A program made the position numbers and the translations under genes. Source: Nocardioides sp. (GTDB lineage: Bacteria > Actinomycetota > Actinomycetes > Propionibacteriales > Nocardioidaceae). Taken from it: DNA of 51,453 nucleotides. Below are positions 44,883 through 51,453 of the stretch, one piece after another. Numbering within the stretch: position 1 is the first letter of the stretch; every line of letters begins with the position of its first letter. Under the pieces are notes generated by a model, which saw only the letters and a list, made by a program, of their open reading frames with translations, had not been told where the DNA came from and did not search any database. The stretch covers positions 1 through 51,453 of the forward strand of contig NZ_JANINT010000019.1 in NCBI RefSeq assembly GCF_024509035.1, in the 5' to 3' direction.

Positions 44883-45682
44883 TGAGCGGCACCGCCCCCA
44901 CCAACCCGCTCGCCGGCGCCGCCCGGCTCACCGACTACTGGGCGACGGTCTACCGCCGTACCTGGAAGGGCTCGGCGGTCACCTCCTTCGTCGCCCCGCT
45001 CTTCTACGTCGTCGCGATGGGCGTGCTGCTCGGCGGCTTCATCGACGCCGAGCCCGACCGGCTCGAGGGCGCGGCGTCCTACCTCGCCTTCATCGCACCG
45101 GGCCTGCTCGCCTCCCAGGCGATGACGACGGTGTTCGGGGAGACGACCTACCCGGTGATGTCGATGGTGAAGTGGCAGAAGACCTACTTCTCCATGACCG
45201 CGTCGCCGCTGTCGGTGCGCGAGGTCATCCTCGCCCAGATGGGGTTCGTGCTGGTCCGGGTCGCGATGTCGTGCGGGGTGTTCCTGCTCGTGATGGCGCC
45301 GTTCGACGTCTTCGAGTCCTGGGTGGGTGCGCTGGCCGCGTTCCCCGTGCAGCTGCTGCTCGCCCTGGCCTTCGCGACGCCCGTGTTCGCGCTCTCGGCC
45401 GGGCTCGCCGACGAGAGTCCGTTCGCGCTGATCTACCGCCTCGGGCTGATCCCGTTGTTCCTCTTCTCGGGCGCCTTCTTCCCGGTGGCCAACCTCGACG
45501 GGTGGATGCAGGTCCTCGCCAAGGCCACACCGCTGTGGCACGGCGTCGACCTGACCCGGATGCTCACCCTCGACCGGTTCGACCCCTCGACCGCGGCGGT
45601 CCACGTGGCCTACCTCGTCGTGCTCGCCGTGCTCGGCTGGTTCTGGGCCGTGCACCGGCTGACGAAGCGGATGGTGGTCTGA
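44882..45682 (+). CDS. ABC-2 type permease, first subunit
   Basis: 266 aa membrane protein with about six helices. The start TDYWATVYRRTWKGSAVTSFVAPLFYVVAMGVLLGGFI and the middle YLAFIAPGLLASQAMTTVFGETTYPVMSMVKWQKTYFSMTASPLSVREVI are the ABC-2/NodJ pattern, with LFLFSGAFFPVANLDGWMQ near the end. The ATG overlaps the ATPase stop (TGATG), so translation is coupled. It should form the channel with the next gene product. Confidence 0.93.
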   Translation: MSGTAPTNPLAGAARLTDYWATVYRRTWKGSAVTSFVAPLFYVVAMGVLLGGFIDAEPDRLEGAASYLAFIAPGLLASQAMTTVFGETTYPVMSMVKWQKTYFSMTASPLSVREVILAQMGFVLVRVAMSCGVFLLVMAPFDVFESWVGALAAFPVQLLLALAFATPVFALSAGLADESPFALIYRLGLIPLFLFSGAFFPVANLDGWMQVLAKATPLWHGVDLTRMLTLDRFDPSTAAVHVAYLVVLAVLGWFWAVHRLTKRMVV

Positions 45683-46495
45683 GTGGCGCTCGTCTCCGCG
45701 GCCGTCGGTCGCACCGCCGCGCGGCCCCTCGGGGCCGGCGAGGCCACCGGGCTGCTGCTCTACCGCAACTACCTGGCCTACCGGCGCGCCTGGTACATCT
45801 TCCTGACCGGCTTCCTCGAGCCGGTCTTCTACCTGTTCTCGATCGGTGTCGGCGTCGGCCAGCTCGTCACCGGCTTCGAGTTCAACGGCCACGAGATCCC
45901 GTACGCCGAGTTCGTCGCCCCGGGCATGCTCGCGACCTCCGCGATGAACGGCGCCGTGCTCGACGCGACGTTCAACTTCTTCTTCAAGCTGAAGTACAAC
46001 AAGCTCTTCGACCAGCTCCTGGCCACGCCACTGACCACCGCCGACGTGGCCCGCGGCGAGCTGTCGTGGTCGCTGCTGCGCGGCGGCATCTACTCCGCGG
46101 GCTTCCTGGTCGTGATGCTGGCGATGGGGCTGGTGTCGTCGTGGTGGGCCCTGCTCGCCGTGCCGGCCTCGCTCCTGATCGGGCTGTGCTTCGGTGCGGT
46201 CGGGATGGCCCTGACCACTTACATGCGCAGCTGGCAGGACTTCGAGTGGGTCAACCTCGCGATGATGCCGATGTTCCTGTTCTCCGCGACGTTCTTCCCG
46301 CTCAGCGCCTATCCCACGGGCGTGGCCTGGGTCGTCGAGGCGACGCCGCTCTACCGCGGGGTGGTGCTGTGCCGCGAGCTCACCACCGGCACTGTCGGCT
46401 GGGGATCGGCGGTCTCGGTCGTCTACCTGGTGGCGTTCGGGGCCGTCGGCCTGGCGCTGGTGCGCCGCCGCCTGGACGCGCTGCTGCTCACGTGA
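45683..46495 (+). CDS. ABC-2 type permease, second subunit
   Basis: 270 aa membrane protein, related to the previous one in layout: LLLYRNYLAYRRAWYIFLTGFLEPVFYLFSIGVGVG, FVAPGMLATSAMNGAVLDATFNFFFKLKYNKLFDQLLATPLTTADVARGEL, and LFSATFFPLSAYP. The GTG start directly follows the stop of the first permease. Two different permeases imply a heterodimeric channel. The 3' end overlaps the convergent acetyltransferase gene by eight bases. Confidence 0.93.
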   Translation: MALVSAAVGRTAARPLGAGEATGLLLYRNYLAYRRAWYIFLTGFLEPVFYLFSIGVGVGQLVTGFEFNGHEIPYAEFVAPGMLATSAMNGAVLDATFNFFFKLKYNKLFDQLLATPLTTADVARGELSWSLLRGGIYSAGFLVVMLAMGLVSSWWALLAVPASLLIGLCFGAVGMALTTYMRSWQDFEWVNLAMMPMFLFSATFFPLSAYPTGVAWVVEATPLYRGVVLCRELTTGTVGWGSAVSVVYLVAFGAVGLALVRRRLDALLLT

Positions 46496-46997
46496 GCCGC
46501 AGCTGCCACAGCTCGGTGTCGATCCACCGGCCGAACTTGTGGCCGACCTCGTGCAGCACGCCGGCCGAGGTGTAGCCGCACGCCCGGTGCAGCGCCTGGC
46601 TGCCCGGGTTCGGCAGCGCCACGACGGCCACCACGAGGTGCACGCCGTCGGCGCGCATCAGCCTCAACAGCTCGTCGTACAACGCGCGGCCGACGCCCGC
46701 GCCGCGCGCCTCGGCGGCGAGGTAGACCGAGCTCTCGCGCGTGCGGGCGTACGCCGCACGCGGCCGGTAGCTGCCCGAGAACGTGTAGCCGACGACCGCG
46801 CCGTCGCGCTCGGCGACCAGCAGGTGGTCGCCGGTCTCGGTGCTGGTCAAGCGCCCGACCCAGTAGTCCAGGGGCGGCGGCTCGGTCGCGAACGTCGAGA
46901 TCCCGTGGTGGACCTCCTCGGCGTAGATCGCGGCGATCGCGGGCAGGTCGGCGTCGGTGGCCGGGCGGATCGCGGCCGGAGGTGGCACAGCAGCCAT
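46488..46997 (-). CDS. GNAT acetyltransferase, phosphinothricin-acetyltransferase-like
   Basis: 169 aa. IRPATDADLPAIAAIYAEEVHHGISTFATEPP is the Pat/Bar-type start, VAERDGAVVGYTFSGSYRPRAAYARTRESSVYLAAEARGAGVGRALYDELL contains the acetyl-CoA loop, and ALPNPGSQALHRACGYTSAGVLHEVGHKFGRWIDTELWQ completes the domain. Genomic Pat-like enzymes usually act on amino-acid-like amines such as methionine sulfone; herbicide resistance is not implied. The ATG lies six bases after CAAGAT, a partial -10. It is divergent from the DinB-methyltransferase gene. Confidence 0.9.
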   Translation of the reverse strand: MAAVPPPAAIRPATDADLPAIAAIYAEEVHHGISTFATEPPPLDYWVGRLTSTETGDHLLVAERDGAVVGYTFSGSYRPRAAYARTRESSVYLAAEARGAGVGRALYDELLRLMRADGVHLVVAVVALPNPGSQALHRACGYTSAGVLHEVGHKFGRWIDTELWQLRLT

Positions 46998-47067
46998 GGC
47001 GCCATCTTGGCGGACGGTGGCCGGATCTCGCGGGCGGCCCGTCGGTGTCGGCTGGTTGGATGTCGGC

Positions 47068-48213
47068 ATGACGAGTGACGCCATCGTCCCCGACGGCAAG
47101 GACTGGACCTGGGTCCTCGACCGCCCGTGCCCCGAGTGCGGGTTCGAGGCGTCCCGGGCGACCCCCGACCGGTTCGCCGAGGTCGTGCGCGACAACGCGA
47201 CCACCTGGCAGGCGGTCCTCACCGTCGACGGCGCCACCGACCGCCCGGACCCGGCCACCTGGTCGGCTCTCGAGTACGCCTGCCACGTGCGCGACGTGCA
47301 CCGCATCTTCGACGTCCGGCTCGGGCTCATGCTCGACGAGGTCGACCCGCAGTTCCCCAACTGGGACCAGGACGAGACCGCGATCGTGGAGCGCTACGGC
47401 GAGCAGGACCCGGCCGTCGTCGCCGAGGAGCTGATGGAGGCGGCCGTGGCGGTGGCCGAGCGCTACGAGTCGGTGCCGCCCGATGCCTGGGGCCGTCGCG
47501 GCTTCCGCAGCAACGGCAGCGAGTTCACCGTCGAGAGCCTCGGCCAGTACCACCTCCACGACATCGTCCACCACGCCTGGGACGTGCGGGTCCTGGTCGG
47601 GCGGGCGACGGTGGAGTCGTACGACGCCCACGCGGCCGCCTACCGCGACGCGGCTGCGCAGCTGTCGGCGGAGGCGATCGCCCAGATCGAGGAGCTCGCC
47701 ACCGAGCTCGGGCCGGGTGCCCGCCTGCTCGAGATCGGCAGCGGGGGAGGGCAGGACGCGCGCACGCTGGAACAGGCCGGTCTGAGCGTGCGCCGCACCG
47801 ACATCACCCCGGCGTTCGTCGAGCTGCTGCGTGGCGCCGGGCACGAGGCCGACGTGCTCGACCCGCTGACCGACGACCTCGGCGACCCGGCCCGTCCGGG
47901 CACGCCCTACGACGGCGTGTGGGCCAGCGCCAGCCTCCTGCACGTCGACCGGACCGACCTCCCGACCGTGCTGCGCCGCCTCGCCGATGCCACCCGTCCC
48001 GCGGGCGTGCTCATGCTCTGGCTCAAGGAGGGTGACGGCGAGGGCTGGTCCACGCACGGCTCGGTCGGCGCCCCGCGGCACTTCGTCTACTGGCGCGAGG
48101 GCCCGCTGCGGGAGGTCTTGGACGGGGCGGGCTGGGTCGTCGACCGGGTCGACCACACGACCAGCACCCGCACCGGCGAGCCGTGGCTCGACGTGCGGGC
48201 GAGGCGACGGTGA
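47068..48213 (+). CDS. DinB-like domain fused to a SAM-dependent methyltransferase
   Basis: 381 aa two-domain protein. Residues about 10-175 form a DinB/MDMPI-like four-helix bundle: a CPECG motif at the start, EYACHVRDVHRIFDVRLGLML, and YHLHDIVHHAWDVRVL, whose histidines would form the metal site. Residues about 185-380 are a class I methyltransferase with motif I RLLEIGSGGGQDARTLE, GVWASASLLHVDRTDLPTVLRRLADATRPAGVLMLWLKEGDG. In actinobacteria DinB-like proteins often use mycothiol; the link to a methyltransferase is unusual and the substrate unknown. ATG 47068 lies six bases after TTGGAT, which itself has GTCGGTG eight bases upstream. Confidence 0.88.
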   Translation: MTSDAIVPDGKDWTWVLDRPCPECGFEASRATPDRFAEVVRDNATTWQAVLTVDGATDRPDPATWSALEYACHVRDVHRIFDVRLGLMLDEVDPQFPNWDQDETAIVERYGEQDPAVVAEELMEAAVAVAERYESVPPDAWGRRGFRSNGSEFTVESLGQYHLHDIVHHAWDVRVLVGRATVESYDAHAAAYRDAAAQLSAEAIAQIEELATELGPGARLLEIGSGGGQDARTLEQAGLSVRRTDITPAFVELLRGAGHEADVLDPLTDDLGDPARPGTPYDGVWASASLLHVDRTDLPTVLRRLADATRPAGVLMLWLKEGDGEGWSTHGSVGAPRHFVYWREGPLREVLDGAGWVVDRVDHTTSTRTGEPWLDVRARRR

Positions 48214-48220
48214 GGCGGCG

Positions 48221-48415
48221 ATGAGGCACACGGAGTTCTGGGCCCGCATGGAGGACGCGCTCGGCGGGGCCTACGCCCGCTCGTGGGCGGACATGTTCGT
48301 GATGGCCGAGCTCGGTGGCCGCACCGCCTCGCAGGCGCTCGCCGCGGGCATCGCGCCCAAGGAGGTGTGGGCAGCCGTGTGGCGGGCGCTCGACCTGCCG
48401 GCCAGCAAGCGATGA
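48221..48415 (+). CDS. DUF3046 protein
   Basis: 64 aa small protein. RHTEFWARMEDALGGAYARSWADMFVMAELGGRTASQALAAGIAPKEVWAAVWRALDLP covers the whole DUF3046 family, which is found in actinobacteria usually just upstream of recA or recX and has no known function. The ATG follows seven bases after the previous stop, and its own stop overlaps the ATG of the MFS gene (ATGA). Its place here, three genes before recA, fits the family. Confidence 0.92.
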   Translation: MRHTEFWARMEDALGGAYARSWADMFVMAELGGRTASQALAAGIAPKEVWAAVWRALDLPASKR

Positions 48416-49677
48416 GCCAGCCCGTGGGCTCGCGTGCGCTGCCCGACGTCGTCGCCGTGCAGCGGCGCACGATGCGCACGCTCGTGGCCGCCCAGGCCGT
48501 CGGCGCCATCGGCATCACGATCGGCATCGCCACCGCCTCGCTCCTGGCGCGCGACATCTCGGGGTCGGAGAGCCAGGCCGGGCTCGCTCAGACGTTCCAG
48601 GTGCTCGGCGCAGCGGTGGCGTCGTACCTCCTGGCCCGGCTGATGTCCCAGCGCGGGCGGCGGATCGGCCTGGTGAGCGGCTACCTGCTCGGTGCGACCG
48701 GAGCGGTGCTCGCCGTGCTGGCGGGGGTGCTCGACTCGATGGTCGTCCTGCTCGTCGGGGCCGTGCTGCTCGGCGCGACGTCGGCCGCCAACAGCAGCGC
48801 GCGCTACGCCGCGACCGACCTGGCCGAGGACGCCCACAAGGGCCGGGCGCTCTCCACGGTCGTGTGGGCGACCACCATCGGTGCGGTCGCGGGCCCCAAC
48901 CTCACCGGACCTTCCGGCCGCCTGGCCGAGTGGCTCGGGATCCCCGAGCTGACCGGTCCGTTCGCGCTCGGCAGCCTCGGGATGCTGGGCGCCGCGGTGA
49001 TCACCTGGCTCCTGCTGCGTCCCGACCCGCTGCTGCTGGCCCGCGAGGTCGCCGGCGAGCCCGAGGAGCCGCCGAGCGGTACGGCCTGGGGGCGCGCGGT
49101 CGAGGCCGCCCGCGAGCGGCCCGTGATCGCGTTCGCGGGGTTGGCGATGGCCTGCTCACACGCCGCGATGGTCGCGGTGATGGTGATGACGCCGCTGCAC
49201 ATGGAGCACGGGCACGCCGAGCTGCGGGTGATCGGCGTCGTGATCAGCATCCACGTGCTCGGGATGTTCGCGTTCTCGCCGCTGGTCGGCATGCTCGCCG
49301 ACCGCACCGGCCGGGCCACGGTCGTGCTCGAGGGGGCCGTGCTCCTGCTCGCCTCCCTGGTGCTCTCGGCGCGCTCGCCGGAGGGCAGCTCGTGGCAGAT
49401 CTTCGTCGGCCTGTTCCTGCTCGGGCTGGGTTGGTCGTTCGTGACCGTGGCCGCGTCGACGCTGATCGCGCAGCACGCGCCGCTCGAGGCGCGCACCGAC
49501 GTCCAGGGTGCCGCCGACCTGGTGATGGGCCTGACCGCGGCCGGGGCGGGTGGGCTGGCCGGCGTCATCGTCGACGCATGGGGCTACGCCGAGCTGTCGA
49601 TGGCAGCCATCGGCCTGGTCGCGCTCGTGGCGATCGGCGGACTCGGCTCGCGCGTCACTGCGCGGCTGGCAGGGTGA
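48412..49677 (+). CDS. MFS transporter
   Basis: 421 aa membrane protein with about twelve helices. The first half holds RTLVAAQAVGAIGITIGIATASLLARDISGSESQAGLAQTFQVLGAAVASYLLARLMSQRGRRIGLVSGYLLGA, with the MFS loop RLMSQRGRRIGL. The second half has VLGMFAFSPLVGMLADRTGRATVVLEGAVLL. A cytosolic loop of about 45 residues (LLREVAGEPEEPPSG) separates them. It resembles drug-efflux type MFS proteins; substrate unknown. The start overlaps the DUF3046 stop, so the two are coupled. Confidence 0.9.
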   Translation: MSQPVGSRALPDVVAVQRRTMRTLVAAQAVGAIGITIGIATASLLARDISGSESQAGLAQTFQVLGAAVASYLLARLMSQRGRRIGLVSGYLLGATGAVLAVLAGVLDSMVVLLVGAVLLGATSAANSSARYAATDLAEDAHKGRALSTVVWATTIGAVAGPNLTGPSGRLAEWLGIPELTGPFALGSLGMLGAAVITWLLLRPDPLLLAREVAGEPEEPPSGTAWGRAVEAARERPVIAFAGLAMACSHAAMVAVMVMTPLHMEHGHAELRVIGVVISIHVLGMFAFSPLVGMLADRTGRATVVLEGAVLLLASLVLSARSPEGSSWQIFVGLFLLGLGWSFVTVAASTLIAQHAPLEARTDVQGAADLVMGLTAAGAGGLAGVIVDAWGYAELSMAAIGLVALVAIGGLGSRVTARLAG

Positions 49678-49681
49678 GGAC

Positions 49682-50488
49682 ATGACGCACGCGGACGTGG
49701 CGGTGATCGGCGGCACCGGCTTCTACTCCTTCCTCGACGACAGCCCGGACGGCGTCGAGGAGCACGTCGTCGAGACGCCGTACGGCGCCCCGTCGGCGCC
49801 GATCTCGGTCGGCACCGTGGCCGGGCGCCAGGTGGCGTTCCTGCCGCGCCACGGCCGGCACCACGAGCACCCTCCGCACCGCATCCCCTACCGCGCCAAC
49901 CTGTGGGCGCTGCGCTCGCTGGGCGTGCGCCAGGTGCTCGCACCGTGCGCGGTCGGAGGGCTGCGCGAGGAGGTGGCACCCGGCGACGTCGTGGTGCCCG
50001 ACCAGCTCGTCGACCGCACCACCGGCCGGGCCGGGACGTTTGTCGAGACCGGGGCCGTGCACCTGCCGTTCGCCGACCCCTACTGTGCCGGTGTCTCCGC
50101 CGCGCTGCTGTCCGCGGCTCCGGACGCCAGAGCCGGGGGAGCGATGGTCGTCATCGACGGGCCGCGCTTCTCCACGCGCGCCGAGTCGCGCCACTACGCC
50201 GCGCAGGGCTGGACGCTGATCAACATGACCGGGGCGCCGGAGGCGGCCCTCGCCCGCGAGCTGCGCATGTGCTACGCCTCGATCGCGCTGGTCACCGACA
50301 TGGACGCCGGCGCCGAGAGCGGCGAGGGCGTGGGCCAGGAGGAGGTGTTCGCGCTGTTCCGCGCCAACCTCGACCGGCTCAAGGGCGTGCTCGCCGCCGC
50401 GGTCGCGGGCCTGCCGGACCCCGAGGGCTGCACCTGCTCGTCGTGGGCCGACGGCATCGACCTCACCTACCTCCGACCGGGCGTCTGA
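49682..50488 (+). CDS. mtnP: S-methyl-5'-thioadenosine phosphorylase-family protein
   Basis: 268 aa nucleoside phosphorylase. VAVIGGTGFYSF is the phosphate loop, FLPRHGRHHEHPPHRIPYRANLWALRSLGVRQVLAPCAVGGLREEV the family block, IDGPRFSTRAESRHYAAQGWTLINMTGAPEAALARELRMCYASIALVTDMDAG the base-binding region. The Asp in TDMDAG favours 6-aminopurines (methylthioadenosine), where the 6-oxopurine enzymes have Asn. It recycles methylthioadenosine from polyamine or autoinducer synthesis. GAGGA precedes the ATG, four bases after the MFS stop. Confidence 0.9.
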   Translation: MTHADVAVIGGTGFYSFLDDSPDGVEEHVVETPYGAPSAPISVGTVAGRQVAFLPRHGRHHEHPPHRIPYRANLWALRSLGVRQVLAPCAVGGLREEVAPGDVVVPDQLVDRTTGRAGTFVETGAVHLPFADPYCAGVSAALLSAAPDARAGGAMVVIDGPRFSTRAESRHYAAQGWTLINMTGAPEAALARELRMCYASIALVTDMDAGAESGEGVGQEEVFALFRANLDRLKGVLAAAVAGLPDPEGCTCSSWADGIDLTYLRPGV

Positions 50489-50520
50489 GCGTCGGCGACA
50501 CGCCGGGCCTCCTGCGCGGG

Positions 50521-50544
50521 TCGAACACGTGTTCGGGCTAGGTT
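50521..50544 (+). promoter_or_regulatory. SOS (LexA) box and promoter P1 of recA
   Basis: TCGAACACGTGTTCGG (50521-50536) matches the actinobacterial/Gram-positive LexA site GAAC-N4-GTTC with a symmetric centre. It lies directly before TAGGTT (50539-50544), a -10 hexamer, so bound LexA would block polymerase. The leader from here to the recA ATG would be about 120 bases. Confidence 0.9.
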
Positions 50545-50604
50545 GTGTCCACAGGCATGACGTGGAGCGAGGTCGTCCACAGCTGCGGCGGCGCTGATCA
50601 GGCG

Positions 50605-50627
50605 CTGTCGGTGGCTCGCTCTAACGT
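50605..50627 (+). promoter_or_regulatory. PafBC-type (RecA-NDp) promoter P2 of recA
   Basis: CTGTCGGTG (50605-50613), exactly eight bases, then TAACGT (50622-50627). This fits the mycobacterial LexA-independent damage consensus TTGTCRGTG-N8-TANNNT with one mismatch. Seven bases after the -10 is an in-frame GTG (50635), the spacing found for leaderless genes throughout this window. recA could thus be induced in two ways. Confidence 0.85.
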
Positions 50628-50670
50628 CGCCGACGTGCCTGGACCACGACGAGAGAAGAGGAAGCAGCAG

Positions 50671-51453
<783 letters not shown>

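Noticed and set aside
46488..46997. Herbicide or antibiotic resistance gene
   Set aside because: Chromosomal Pat-like acetyltransferases are common and mostly act on other amines; nothing in the context marks resistance.

Overview
The window is a gene-dense, very GC-rich segment of an actinobacterial chromosome, most like a Nocardioides-type (Propionibacteriales) genome. Three things suggest this: many GTG starts, many genes whose start codon lies 6-8 nt after a TAnnnT -10 hexamer (leaderless mRNAs), and the conserved actinobacterial order ftsK - rodZ-like - rimO - pgsA - cinA - clgR ... DUF3046 - recA. I see 45 protein genes, one of them broken. I see no rRNA, tRNA, CRISPR array, insertion sequence or prophage. 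The longest stretch without a gene is about 220 bases. The assignment to a genus is inference.

Layout. 1-10.4 kb holds core metabolism: the end of a 2-oxoacid dehydrogenase E2 gene with lpdA upstream (minus strand), pepA divergent from gcvT, a membrane-anchored sigma-like protein, a PhzF protein, thyA-folA, and an F420-type luciferase-like oxidoreductase. 10.4-20.3 kb holds a flavodoxin-like gene, dapA-rnj (lysine/peptidoglycan precursor synthesis and RNA decay), and the ftsK-rodZ-like-rimO-pgsA run (chromosome translocation, cell shape, S12 modification, phospholipid synthesis). 20.5-25.6 kb holds two secreted enzymes, a 5'-nucleotidase and an ExeM/NucH-type nuclease. They look like a pair for using extracellular DNA, but the nuclease gene carries a frameshifting deletion. 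25.7-33.6 kb holds a GH15 hydrolase divergent from cinA-clgR, and the lhr-nei2 DNA-repair operon on the minus strand.

33.6-51.4 kb is more accessory. It has a LysR regulator divergent from an EamA exporter and a proline-rich secreted protein, a methyltransferase, YccF, an Eis-like acetyltransferase, an AlkZ/YcaQ-like putative DNA glycosylase, and RidA. A two-component system follows, whose kinase is fused in frame to a DUF4173-type membrane domain; it is divergent from a three-gene ABC exporter. Next come a Pat-like acetyltransferase, a DinB-methyltransferase fusion, DUF3046, an MFS transporter, methylthioadenosine phosphorylase, and recA running off the end.

The strongest regulatory signal concerns DNA damage. 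recA has a LexA/SOS box and, further downstream, a motif matching the mycobacterial PafBC (RecA-NDp) promoter. The same motif sits in front of lhr-nei2 and moves the lhr start to a leaderless GTG. Other points worth a look are a 37-bp perfect palindrome present twice, a palindromic shared -10 between the GH15 gene and cinA, the kinase-DUF4173 fusion, and the sigma-like/transmembrane fusion. I do not see a clearly new defence or biosynthetic system.
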